In this document: positions 25,725 through 34,180 of the stretch, piece by piece | Numbering within the stretch: the first letter of the stretch is position 1 | Layout: each line of letters begins with the position of its first letter | NCBI GenBank assembly: GCA_026400835.1 | Contig: JAPLOA010000086.1 | Span: 1-64,000 of the forward strand | Length of the DNA: 64,000 nt | Origin: Planctomycetales bacterium | GTDB taxonomy: Bacteria; Planctomycetota; Planctomycetia; Planctomycetales; Planctomycetaceae | Reading direction: 5' to 3' | Program-made: the position numbers and the translations under genes | The notes under the pieces: generated by a model | Databases searched by the model: none | Told to the model about the DNA's origin: nothing | What the model saw: only the letters and a program-made list of their open reading frames with translations

Positions 25725-27812
25725 ATGACTGAGCCCGTTCCTTCCGACGAAAATCTGAAAAAAGTCCGTGAGCGGGTGATGCAGCTTGCTCGCGAGATTG
25801 AGCAGATGTCCGGTCAGGATCTTGCTCCTCCGTTGTTCTTTCAGGAGTTTCTTGTCCGCGTTGTGACCGCAATCGGTGCTCGCGCGGGAGCTGTTTGGCT
25901 GGTCGATGAATCGAATCGTCTGGGATTGACGGCGCAGGTGAATTTGGAACAAACCGGACTTCGCGAACGCCCCGGCGCGCTGGCGCTCAACGAAAAGCTG
26001 ATCGTCGATGTTCTGCAGACGGGTGAAGCTCGCACGTTGACTCACGGTGGCGAAGCGCAGCTTCCGACCGAGCATGTTCTGGTGCTGTCGGCTCTGCACA
26101 AAGAGAAAAAGTGTGTCGGAGTTGTCGAGCTGTTTCAGCGGCCAGATGTTCCGATCAAGGCGCAATCCGGCTACATGCAGTTTCTGGAACAGATGTGTGG
26201 CTATGGGTCGAGATTTATCGAAGGCAAGCGTCGCAATCCTGGTGATCAGGCCGATCTGAAGAATCAGTTCTGGACCGACTTTGAGCAATTCTCACTACGA
26301 ATTCAGCGATCGCTGGTGGAGCAGGAAGTCGCTGATGCAGCCGCCAGTGATGCTCGATCGCTGCTGGGGGCTGACCGCGTCAGCGTTGTGACTCGGAAAG
26401 GTCGCAGTGTGCGAGTTCGCGCGGTCAGTGGTCAGAGCAGCGTGAATCCTCGCGCGAATCTGATTGCAGCCATGAACAAATTGGCGTCGCGCGTCATCGA
26501 TATGGGCGAAACGCTTACTTACACCGGCAAGGTGGACGGTCTCGCACCTCAGATTGAAGAACCGTTAGCTGCTTTTGTGCAGGAGAGCGGCTCGCGCATG
26601 GTCATGATGGTGCCGACTTTCGAAACCGAAGACATGGTTCGAAAGCAGGGCGAGGAAGCTGACCGCGATCGAAAGACGAAGCGCATCAAGGCCACGGGCT
26701 GTATCGTGATCGAACAGATTGCGGAATCGGAGCCGCTGCCGCAACTGGAACAGCGTGCAGAACTGATCGCCGATCACGTTGGTGCCGCCCTGTGGAATGC
26801 TCGCCAGCACGGGCGAATTTTCGGCCTTAGCATCTGGAAACAGATGGGTACCGCGCTGGAGTGGTTTAAAGGGCGAAAGCTCATGATCACCACGGCCGTG
26901 CTGGCCGCGATCGCGGTTGTGGCTGCGGCACTCTCACTGATCAAGCTGGATTATCCGGTGACCGCTGAAGGCAAGCTGATGCCGATTGAGCAGCACGCGG
27001 TCTTTGCCACATGGGATGGCGTGATTACCCATGATGGACTGAAGGTCAACGGCGACGAAGAAGTCAAAAAGGGCCAGATTCTGGTTGTGTTGGAGAATGA
27101 CGAACTTGAAGGGCAGATCGAAGAAGCTAAGGCCTCCGTTCGAAAGTATGAACAGTTGGTAATTGGCAAGCGTGCCGAGATCGTGCAGTCGGAGCTGAAT
27201 ATCCCCAGGATGTCGGACGAAGAAAAACCTCAGAGCCTGGCGAACATTGAACGCATGCGAGTCGAACAGCGAGGGATTGAAGGAGATCTGGAGATCGCCA
27301 GACAGCAGGTACTGAATCTGGAGAATCGAAAGAAGGAGAAGCTGACGATTTACGCTCAGGCTGATGGTCGCATTCCAAACTTCCAACTGCGACAGCTATT
27401 GGAAGATCGCCCGGTGCGACAGGGAGATCATCTGTTTGACATCATGAATGACAACGGAGCCTGGCAGATGGAACTTCTGTTGCAGGAGAAACGCATGGGC
27501 CACATTCTGCGTGCTCAGCGAGAAGCGACGGCGACGAATAAATCGATCGAACTTCCCGGACGATTCACGATGGCCACTCAGCCGGACGCGAAGTTTGAAT
27601 GTCATCTGACAAAAGTGGCGACGCGGTCCACGACGGATACTGAACTTGGGACTGTGTTCGAACTGAATGCCGTCGCAAACGAAGGCCAGACACTTCCTGA
27701 AAAGCGTATCGGAGCGGAAGTGACCGTAAAGATTTATTGTGGTCAGAGCACTCTGTTCTATTGGTGCTTCGGAGATGTTGTCGACACCGCCCAGAAATGG
27801 CTCTGGCTTTGA
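25725..27812 (+). CDS. GAF-GAF-TM-HlyD adaptor protein
   Basis: 695 residues joining a cytoplasmic sensory part to a periplasmic adaptor. Two GAF-like domains are at about 25-165 (FLVRVVTAIGARAGAVWLVD, LVLSALHKEKKCVGVVELF) and 185-360 (DAASDARSLLGADRVSVV, with a charged insert and GCIVIEQI). A single transmembrane helix follows at about 386-405 (MITTAVLAAIAVVAAALSLI). The rest is a HlyD/RND membrane-fusion protein: barrel-sandwich segment PIEQHAVFATWDGVITHDGL, a coiled coil at about 450-545 (EEAKASVRKYEQL ... LEIARQQVLNLENRKK), then YAQADGRIPNFQLRQLLEDR. Type: periplasmic adaptor subunit of an efflux or secretion pump whose N-terminus may sense a cytoplasmic small molecule. No transporter subunit is adjacent. 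Twelve bases upstream of the next gene. Confidence 0.9.
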   Translation: MTEPVPSDENLKKVRERVMQLAREIEQMSGQDLAPPLFFQEFLVRVVTAIGARAGAVWLVDESNRLGLTAQVNLEQTGLRERPGALALNEKLIVDVLQTGEARTLTHGGEAQLPTEHVLVLSALHKEKKCVGVVELFQRPDVPIKAQSGYMQFLEQMCGYGSRFIEGKRRNPGDQADLKNQFWTDFEQFSLRIQRSLVEQEVADAAASDARSLLGADRVSVVTRKGRSVRVRAVSGQSSVNPRANLIAAMNKLASRVIDMGETLTYTGKVDGLAPQIEEPLAAFVQESGSRMVMMVPTFETEDMVRKQGEEADRDRKTKRIKATGCIVIEQIAESEPLPQLEQRAELIADHVGAALWNARQHGRIFGLSIWKQMGTALEWFKGRKLMITTAVLAAIAVVAAALSLIKLDYPVTAEGKLMPIEQHAVFATWDGVITHDGLKVNGDEEVKKGQILVVLENDELEGQIEEAKASVRKYEQLVIGKRAEIVQSELNIPRMSDEEKPQSLANIERMRVEQRGIEGDLEIARQQVLNLENRKKEKLTIYAQADGRIPNFQLRQLLEDRPVRQGDHLFDIMNDNGAWQMELLLQEKRMGHILRAQREATATNKSIELPGRFTMATQPDAKFECHLTKVATRSTTDTELGTVFELNAVANEGQTLPEKRIGAEVTVKIYCGQSTLFYWCFGDVVDTAQKWLWL

Positions 27813-27824
27813 TCTGAGAAGCTC

Positions 27825-28568
27825 ATGCTTGCCCGACGTCTTACCGCAGAAGGAATCGCTCAATTCGAGTCCTTCCTGAGCAGCCTGAAGGCGGAACCGT
27901 CGCTGGATGCTCCGATGGAACTGCTGACCGGCTCATCGACGTCGTCACCAATTGACGCCGAGGTGGATGCTGAGCCACGTGAGTTTCATTCGCGTCTGGA
28001 AGTGGCCGAGCATTTGCATCGCATCCTGCGAATGGATGCGACCAATCTGCGAACAGACGTCGGGTTCTGGGCATGGTTGTCGCTGTGCTGGTTCGAAACG
28101 CTGTGTCCGTCGAACCGTGGACGCTGGCAGCCCGGTGATCGCAGCCGCTGGATTGCAGACCTTGAGGATCCTCGAAAGTCCTGTCGCCATCTGCTGGCTG
28201 GCCCGTACCAGGTCTTTCGTGCCCATCGCGACGATCCGACTCGAGCGATGTCGTTATTGTGCGGATCCGTGCAGCAACAGGGACTGCTGGTCACGCTGAT
28301 TGCTTCACGTCCATCGCTTGTGACATGCCAGGCCGTTGTTGGTGCAGCGACTCGGCTGTATTACGATTCCGGCAAAGGACGAAACCGAACGGGGCTTTCC
28401 GGAAAGGGTCCGGGCAGCCCGCGTCGTTTTGCAGATATTCTGAGCCAGTTGGATCTCACCTGGGATCTGCATTCGCTCAGCACAGAAGAGCTGCTGAGCT
28501 TGTTGCCTGCAGAGTTCGGCGAATTCCATCGCAAGTCATCGCCTCGCCAGAGACCACTGATCGAGTGA
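27825..28568 (+). CDS. Unknown cytoplasmic protein, operon partner of the GAF-HlyD gene
   Basis: 247 residues, no signal peptide or membrane helix. Follows the GAF-HlyD gene by 12 bases, so probably co-transcribed and perhaps co-regulated. Visible features: an N-terminal leucine/phenylalanine-rich helix (LTAEGIAQFESFLSSL), a low-complexity acidic/serine segment, and a tryptophan-rich core (VGFWAWLSLCWFETLCP, GRWQPGDRSRWIADLE, KSCRHLLAGPYQVFRAH) followed by a small helical part ending in a basic tail. I do not recognise the family with confidence; it loosely recalls uncharacterised proteins found beside DNA-modification genes, but that is weak. Function unknown. Confidence 0.75.
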   Translation: MLARRLTAEGIAQFESFLSSLKAEPSLDAPMELLTGSSTSSPIDAEVDAEPREFHSRLEVAEHLHRILRMDATNLRTDVGFWAWLSLCWFETLCPSNRGRWQPGDRSRWIADLEDPRKSCRHLLAGPYQVFRAHRDDPTRAMSLLCGSVQQQGLLVTLIASRPSLVTCQAVVGAATRLYYDSGKGRNRTGLSGKGPGSPRRFADILSQLDLTWDLHSLSTEELLSLLPAEFGEFHRKSSPRQRPLIE

Positions 28569-29059
28569 CTGGTTAAGGATCAGTCCCAAATATACTTCCG
28601 GATGTTTCCATGCCTTGAAATCCGGCTTTGCGCGAACTGAATTGCGCGATCTCGCATAGCACTGTGGCCCTGCGGTTTTCGAACTCCGATGAAGCTTGCT
28701 GCGACTCAACGCAAAGCGGTTCAGGAAGGTAGCCGGTTGGTCAGCGGAGGGCAACCACCGGTTTCTGTCCTGCATTTGCGCTTGCACCCTGAAACGGGTG
28801 CCAGAACCGCGGTTTCTCTCAGCCCTTCAGGATGAATGTTCTTCCTGTTCAGTCACAGGCGGTACGCCGGTCGGCGACTGCCGGCTACTCTCTGACATCC
28901 TCTCAGGATTAATCGCATTGAGTTCTGTCCGGGACACTCGCGCACGTGATTTCGCGTTGAAAAAAATGCCCGGCTGCTTTCGCAACCGGGCATTCGTGGA
29001 CATCGAATTTTGGCCGTTTGGACTGATTTATGTTAGTCCTTCAGCATTCTGCCTGTCCA
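28569..29059. other. Intergenic region between convergent genes
   Basis: No gene. At 28571 lies ggttaaggatcagtcccaaa, resembling the terminal repeat of the element at 51901-52050, so this may be a remnant. The right part holds the terminator of the sugar dehydrogenase gene. Confidence 0.45.
28960..28994 (-). terminator. Rho-independent terminator of the sugar dehydrogenase gene
   Basis: Stem aatgcccgg (28965-28973) pairs with ccgggcatt (28986-28994), loop 12 bases; on the minus strand it is followed by seven T. It lies 65 bases beyond the stop of the minus-strand dehydrogenase gene. Confidence 0.85.
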
Positions 29060-30307
29060 CTACTTTGACACAAAGCGGTACAAGCTACCGAATGGCGTCG
29101 TGAAGTAGACGTCGCCTTGTTCATCGGTACCGAAACTCATGACCGGCAGAACTTCTGCTTTGCCGTCGTCATCGCCGTCGAAGCCAGCGATAGAATAGTT
29201 CGCCTTGACCTTGCCGGCGGCTTCGTCATAGTCCAGAGCCCACAACAGGCCGCTCACGTAGTCGGCGTAGATGTACTTTCCGGCCAATTCAGGGACTCGA
29301 GTTCCTCGGTAAACATTACCACCGGTGATCGATTTTCCGACGGAGTGATGATACTCGTGGATCGGGTCGATCAGGTCTGTTCGATCGCCATCTTTTCCAT
29401 CCGGACGGAACCAGTGCTTTCCTTCGCGCACGTTCCAGCCATAGTTGCCGCCGGCTTTCACGATGTTGATTTCTTCCCAGAGATTCTGACCGACGTCCGC
29501 GGCCCACAAGGATCCGGTTTTGCTGTCGAAAGACATGCGCCAGATATTGCGAACTCCGTAGGCGTAGATTTCTTCGCGAGCCGGAACCATGGCACCGCGA
29601 GGTCCCGCGGGAACCTGCTTGCCCACAAACGGATTATCTTTGGGGATCGAATACTTCGCGTCTTTGCCCGGATGATCGACATCGATTCGCAGGATGGATC
29701 CCAGCAGTGTCGTCAAATTCTGACCATTCCCATTCGGATCATTGCCGCTTCCACCGTCGCCCAGCGCGATGTAAAGGAATCCGTCAGGCCCAAACTCAAT
29801 CGTTCCGCCGTTGTGATTCCAGAACGGCTGAGGAATCCGCATGATCTCCACTTCCGTGGCGGCGTCACAGACGTTCGGATTGTCTTTGGAGACCGTGAAT
29901 CGAGAAACTTTAGACAGATGAGCTTCTTCGGCGGATGTGTAGTAAACAAAAAGCTGCCCATTCTCTTTGAACTTTGGATGGAAACAGAACCCGAGAAGGC
30001 CTTCTTCGTTCTGATTGTCCGCGTACGTGCAGCGCTCGTCGATATCCAGAAACACGGTGGCTTCTTCTGCGTCCTGATCGTTCTTCAGAACCTTAATGAT
30101 GCCGTCCTGCTCGGCCACAAACAGGCGATTGGTGCCGTCGCCCGCGTGAGTGACCACGATTGGTCGTTCGAAGTCCAGATTCGGAAAGGCTCGCTCCGTG
30201 CCAACCGCAATCGGAGTATCCTTCATTTCTTCTGCGCTGACCGTCGCTGAGTTTACGGCCTTCAATACGCAGAAAATCAATAACCCGCCTGCCAGAACTT
30301 TCTTCAT
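29060..30307 (-). CDS. PQQ-dependent glucose/sorbosone dehydrogenase-type propeller
   Basis: Soluble aldose sugar dehydrogenase family (GSDH), a six-bladed propeller that binds PQQ. ATG at 30307 (MKKVLAGGLLIFCVLKAVNS) has GGAG six bases upstream and gives a signal peptide; another ATG four codons upstream is disfavoured. Landmarks: AGDGTNRLFVAEQDGIIKVL, EEGLLGFCFHPKF, the catalytic-base region PFWNHNGGTIEFGPDGFLYI, GDGGSGNDPNGNGQN, GVRNIWRMSFD, and GNYGWNVREGKHWF. Length (415) fits the family. The enzyme would oxidise a sugar or similar alcohol/aldehyde in the periplasm, passing electrons to a quinone or cytochrome, but many planctomycete members are unassigned. Single gene. Confidence 0.93.
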   Translation of the reverse strand: MKKVLAGGLLIFCVLKAVNSATVSAEEMKDTPIAVGTERAFPNLDFERPIVVTHAGDGTNRLFVAEQDGIIKVLKNDQDAEEATVFLDIDERCTYADNQNEEGLLGFCFHPKFKENGQLFVYYTSAEEAHLSKVSRFTVSKDNPNVCDAATEVEIMRIPQPFWNHNGGTIEFGPDGFLYIALGDGGSGNDPNGNGQNLTTLLGSILRIDVDHPGKDAKYSIPKDNPFVGKQVPAGPRGAMVPAREEIYAYGVRNIWRMSFDSKTGSLWAADVGQNLWEEINIVKAGGNYGWNVREGKHWFRPDGKDGDRTDLIDPIHEYHHSVGKSITGGNVYRGTRVPELAGKYIYADYVSGLLWALDYDEAAGKVKANYSIAGFDGDDDGKAEVLPVMSFGTDEQGDVYFTTPFGSLYRFVSK

Positions 30308-30673
30308 GGCGTTCTCCATTCTCGTGTTCCAAATGCAGCCTTACGACATTGCTGAAGCTGCTCGCACCATCCATTGTAGAGAACTCCGGATGATGTAAAA
30401 CCGAACGGAGGTTTCACGGAATGTTCATTTATCCCCGGAAACCCCGTGAATTCTGATCTTTCCCGAAATCCGAACTTCGGATTATGCTCCGTCCGTCGAT
30501 TGCGGCAGGATCTGCCGGATGCGAATTAGAACTGACAAAACCTGCTGGTTGAGCCAGCGGAGTAAGTCAGCCCGAATCAGCTCAGGAGAAACGGAATTCT
30601 CACGTGCTGATTCACCGTGTCCTGTCAGCCCCTGGATGTCTGTCCGATTGTTCTTCAGGCACGGAAGCCAAAT
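30308..30673. promoter_or_regulatory. Divergent intergenic region
   Basis: About 365 bases between the sugar dehydrogenase gene (minus) and the thioredoxin-trypsin gene (plus). No gene found. A loose inverted pair ggtttcacggaatg...atccccggaaaccccgtg lies at about 30411-30450. Should hold both promoters. Confidence 0.4.
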
Positions 30674-32398
30674 ATGAAGATGCTCATGCTGTTGGTGGCG
30701 ATGTTCGATGCCGAAACCGGTGCGACCAGTCCTCCTGAGATTGAGCTGCTGGATTTCACCGCCAGCTATTGTCAGCCGTGTCAGCAGATGGTGCCTATCC
30801 TTCAGCAGATGCAAAAGGATAAGTTTCCTGTCCGCCAGATTGATATCAGCGAAGAGCCGGAACTGGCTCGCCGTTTTAATGTTGATCGAGTGCCCACGCT
30901 GGTGCTGATGGTTCAGGGCAAAGAAGCCAAGCGATTTATTGGCCTCACTGATGAAGCCGAACTCCGCGACCAGATGAATCGCGCGGCTCGTCGACTCTCA
31001 GAAACTCGCGAGCGCACCGATGTTGCTGCTGCAGAACTGCCGGCTGGTCTGGCTTCCACGTCAAATGCCCCGGAGATTTCAGCGGGGCCCGATGCGGCTC
31101 CTGACGAAACTCCCGCAGAATCCAGGTCATCCATTAAAGATGTTTTCCGTGGTTTGCTTGGTGGTGTCACAAAGCCAACAGCCATGCAATTCCCCACGCT
31201 GAGAGCTCAAAGTCCTGAAGCTGCAGGAGCAGAAATGGACGGCCTGCTGATTGCCGAAGCGGCGACTGTGCGAGTCAAAGTTGCTGGCGTTTCATCGAAG
31301 GACGGCAAGAAGATTCAGGACGTCGGCACCGGCACGATCGTCTACAGCGCTGCGGGACAGGCGATCATTCTGACGTGTGCTCATGTCTTTCTGGATATGG
31401 CGACGAAGGATGCAAAGATCGAAATCGAAGTTTTCGAGAACGGCAAACCACTCAGCTATCCCGCATCACTGATCGGTGGAGATCACAATTCCGATCTGGC
31501 GTTTCTGAAGATTCAGTCCACGAAGGTTATGCCCGCTGTCCGCCTGACAGCCGCTGCTCCGGGCGTGACTAAGGATCAGAGCCTTTTCAGTTTTGGTTGC
31601 AACGGCGGAGCTGATCCGACTCTGTTAAAGACAAGGGTCGTCGACATCAATCGCTACAACGGACCAGCCAACCTTGTCTGTTCTGTGGATCCTCAGAGTG
31701 GTCGTTCCGGTGGCGGACTGTTCGATGCAAATGGTTCTTTGGTTGGTGTCTGCAGTTGTGCGGATCGCAAACTGAAAGAAGGGCTCTACATGGCCCATTC
31801 TCCGATCCTCGAACTGGTCAAAGGCCTGAAGCTGACGTCGATTCTGGCCACTCCTGCTTCAGGCGGTGGTGAAGACGCGGCCTCATCATTTGCCGAGATG
31901 CTTGATGGTGGGGATGGGATGGATGAGAAAGAACCCGCTCCCGTCAAGACGCCGAGCGAAGCGATCGCAGAGATTGAAGAGCCTGCCTTTGATGAGACAG
32001 AAGTCGGCAGCGAAGTGGAAGCAGCAGAGCCTGAAGTGGCTGCAGCGGAAGTTGTGGCTGAGGAAGAAGTGGGCGAACTGACGGACGCTCCGCTGTTCAA
32101 TCTAGCCGCCGGTAAGAAGACCAGCCGGACTGCAGAAGTTGTCTCCACGACCACCGAGTCCGGTCCCGAGATCACGATTGTGATCGATGACAAGAAGCCT
32201 GGTTCACAAAAGCGTGTGATCGTGATTCCTCGAGCCAGTGCGTATATGCTGGAACTGCTGACTGGTGAGTCTGACGATTCAACGTCACGAGCAGCAACCG
32301 CGGCAGCTCGCCCATCGACAGAGGCCACTTCGAAGCGTACAGCGGGGAAGTCCGGCAAATCAAGAACCTCAGCTCGGTCGCTATCGCAGGCACCGTAG
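30674..32398 (+). CDS. Thioredoxin domain fused to trypsin-like serine protease
   Basis: 574 residues from the ATG at 30674 (GGAAG just upstream); the frame extends 19 codons further with no support. Residues about 15-115 are a thioredoxin fold with YCQPC, so the active-site pair is C33 and C36, and VPTLVLMVQGKE carries the cis-proline. After an Ala/Pro linker, residues about 200-390 are a chymotrypsin-type protease: LTCAHVF (H237), NSDLAFLKI (D274) and GRSGGGLFD (S345) form the triad. The C-terminal 180 residues are acidic, Glu/Ala-rich and then basic, probably disordered, with no PDZ domain. Only a short hydrophobic N-terminus is seen, so location is uncertain. A disulphide-linked quality-control protease is a reasonable guess. 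Unusual fusion. Confidence 0.88.
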   Translation: MKMLMLLVAMFDAETGATSPPEIELLDFTASYCQPCQQMVPILQQMQKDKFPVRQIDISEEPELARRFNVDRVPTLVLMVQGKEAKRFIGLTDEAELRDQMNRAARRLSETRERTDVAAAELPAGLASTSNAPEISAGPDAAPDETPAESRSSIKDVFRGLLGGVTKPTAMQFPTLRAQSPEAAGAEMDGLLIAEAATVRVKVAGVSSKDGKKIQDVGTGTIVYSAAGQAIILTCAHVFLDMATKDAKIEIEVFENGKPLSYPASLIGGDHNSDLAFLKIQSTKVMPAVRLTAAAPGVTKDQSLFSFGCNGGADPTLLKTRVVDINRYNGPANLVCSVDPQSGRSGGGLFDANGSLVGVCSCADRKLKEGLYMAHSPILELVKGLKLTSILATPASGGGEDAASSFAEMLDGGDGMDEKEPAPVKTPSEAIAEIEEPAFDETEVGSEVEAAEPEVAAAEVVAEEEVGELTDAPLFNLAAGKKTSRTAEVVSTTTESGPEITIVIDDKKPGSQKRVIVIPRASAYMLELLTGESDDSTSRAATAAARPSTEATSKRTAGKSGKSRTSARSLSQAP

Positions 32399-32411
32399 CG
32401 TTGTGAGTTTG

Positions 32412-32440
32412 CACGCGGAGGTTGGACATTCTTGTCCGAA
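32412..32440. repeat. Short palindromic repeat (ggacattcttgtcc family)
   Basis: aggttggacattcttgtccg, whose core ggaca-ttct-tgtcc is a hairpin. A second copy with one changed base lies at 40502-40522 between the two M16 protease genes. Both are just downstream of a gene. Confidence 0.6.
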
Positions 32441-32611
32441 CTTTCATTGTGGTTAAGGTCGCAACGGGCATGAATGTCCTTCGTACCTGATGTCGGTCAG
32501 TCAGGCATTTGCACAAAATCGCCACGTGGACCTTTCAGACCGATTGAGCGAACCGGTGCACGGACGGTAATCTTATCGAGCCCACACGTCTCTTTTTGTG
32601 AGCTCCCGCCG

Positions 32612-34039
32612 ATGGATCCTCTGCACTTCGACCTGCCGTCCCCGACTGAAGCCACTCGCCGCATGTTCCTGAGCACTCACGCCGGGCATGTCGGACTTCT
32701 GGCTCTCGCTTCGATGCTGGCCCAGCAGCAATCAGGGAAAGCGAGTGAATCGACGTCGGTCGCGCCCGATGTGGCTCCAAAAGCGAAGTCGGTGATCTGC
32801 CTGTTTCAAAACGGCGGCCCGAGCCAGATGGATCTGTTCGACCCCAAACCTGAGCTACAAAAGTGGCACGGTCAGCCCTATCCGGCTGGCGATCTGGAAA
32901 CTCACTTCGATAAGCAAAAGGGCAACGTTCTGGGTTCACCGTACAAGTTTCGGAAGTACGGCGAATCGGGTATGGAACTGTGCGAATTGTTGCCTCATAC
33001 TGGATCGATCGCCGACGAGATCACTCTGATCCGCTCGATGAAGACGGGTTCTGTCGATCATGAAGCCGCCCTGAGAATGATTCATTCGGGTCGACTATTT
33101 GCCGGAATGCCGTCGTTTGGTTCGTGGATTTCTTATGCCTTAGGGACAGAGAATCGCGATCTCCCGTCGTTCGTGGTGTTATCGGATCCCGGCGGGCTGC
33201 CTATCGATGGTGAGAAGAACTGGAGTTCCGGATGGTTGCCAGCGGTTTATCAGGGCACCGTCTTCCGCTCAGGTTCATCACCCGTGCTGAATCTGCAAAG
33301 TCCGGAAGGCGTGACTGCGGCTGTGCGTCGCAATCAGCTGGATTATCTGGGGAAGCTGAATCGCCGACACGCCTTGCGATATCCGGAGAACTCAGAACTC
33401 ACCGCTCGCATCGCAAACTTCGAAACCGCCGCGCGGATGCAGACATCGGTTCCCGAGCTGCTGGATTTGTCAGGTGAGACGAAGGAAACGCGAGAACTTT
33501 ACGGGCTTGATAATCCAGCCATCGAAGAATACGGAGCCCGCTGCCTGACCGCTCGCAAGCTTATCGAGCAAGGCGTGCGATTTGTCGGGGTCTACATGAG
33601 CGGTCAACCGTGGGATACTCATAGCCGCAATGCCGAAAGTCTTAAAGGCTTGTGTGCCCGCACCGATCAGCCCTCGGCCGCATTGGTGAAAGATTTGAAG
33701 CAGCGAGGACTTCTGGATTCCACCATCGTGATCTGGACTGGTGAATTCGGACGCCTGCCGATTTCTCAAGGCCCCGATGGACGCGACCATAACCGTCATG
33801 CCTTTTCATCGTGGATTGCCGGCGGTGGTTTCAAGCAAGGCTGCGTTTACGGTGCAACGGATCCGTTTGGGTATGCGTCCGTTGAAGATATCGTCAACGT
33901 CCACGATCTGCACGCGACCATGCTGGCGTCATTGGGACTTGATCATACTCGCTTAGCCGTGCCTTACGATGGCCGCGATACCAGTCTGACTGATGCTGAA
34001 GTGACGCATGCCCGGGTGGTCCAGGATCTGCTGGCGTAG
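32612..34039 (+). CDS. DUF1501 family protein (second copy)
   Basis: 475 residues from the ATG at 32612; 46 extra upstream codons in frame look non-coding and cross the short repeat zone. Tat-like leader with TRRMFLSTHAGHVGLLALAS. Family landmarks are as in the other DUF1501 protein: FQNGGPSQMDLFDPKPEL, MIHSGRLFAGMPSFGSWISY, IVIWTGEFGRLP, DGRDHNRHAFSSWIAGGGFK, and VHDLHATMLASLGLDH, split here to stay short. Unlike the copy at 15-16.5 kb it has no PSCyt1/DUF1553 gene beside it. Assumed exported; substrate unknown. Confidence 0.92.
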   Translation: MDPLHFDLPSPTEATRRMFLSTHAGHVGLLALASMLAQQQSGKASESTSVAPDVAPKAKSVICLFQNGGPSQMDLFDPKPELQKWHGQPYPAGDLETHFDKQKGNVLGSPYKFRKYGESGMELCELLPHTGSIADEITLIRSMKTGSVDHEAALRMIHSGRLFAGMPSFGSWISYALGTENRDLPSFVVLSDPGGLPIDGEKNWSSGWLPAVYQGTVFRSGSSPVLNLQSPEGVTAAVRRNQLDYLGKLNRRHALRYPENSELTARIANFETAARMQTSVPELLDLSGETKETRELYGLDNPAIEEYGARCLTARKLIEQGVRFVGVYMSGQPWDTHSRNAESLKGLCARTDQPSAALVKDLKQRGLLDSTIVIWTGEFGRLPISQGPDGRDHNRHAFSSWIAGGGFKQGCVYGATDPFGYASVEDIVNVHDLHATMLASLGLDHTRLAVPYDGRDTSLTDAEVTHARVVQDLLA

Positions 34040-34080
34040 AGAAATCTCGAATCGAACGCTTGAGACGTGTTGGCTTAGTC

Positions 34081-34144
34081 GTTCAACGGCAAGCCGCAGG
34101 CGTTGCTGCTGAAGTTCGCCTACGCCTACGGCTCGCCGTTAAAC
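34081..34144. repeat. REP-like stem-loop, ttaacggcaagccg family
   Basis: gttcaacggcaagccgcagg at the left and ctacggctcgccgttaaac at the right are imperfect inverted arms around a short centre. It lies between convergent DUF1501 and gatB genes and may act as a terminator. Related copies: 35907-35969, 41861-41925, and a half copy at 35824-35852. Confidence 0.7.
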
Positions 34145-34180
34145 GAAAACGATCCATACACCCTGGAATCAACACGCCCA

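Noticed and set aside
29117-30250. 377-residue open frame on the plus strand
   Set aside because: Fully antisense to the sugar dehydrogenase gene, which has clear family motifs; no signal or family on the plus strand.
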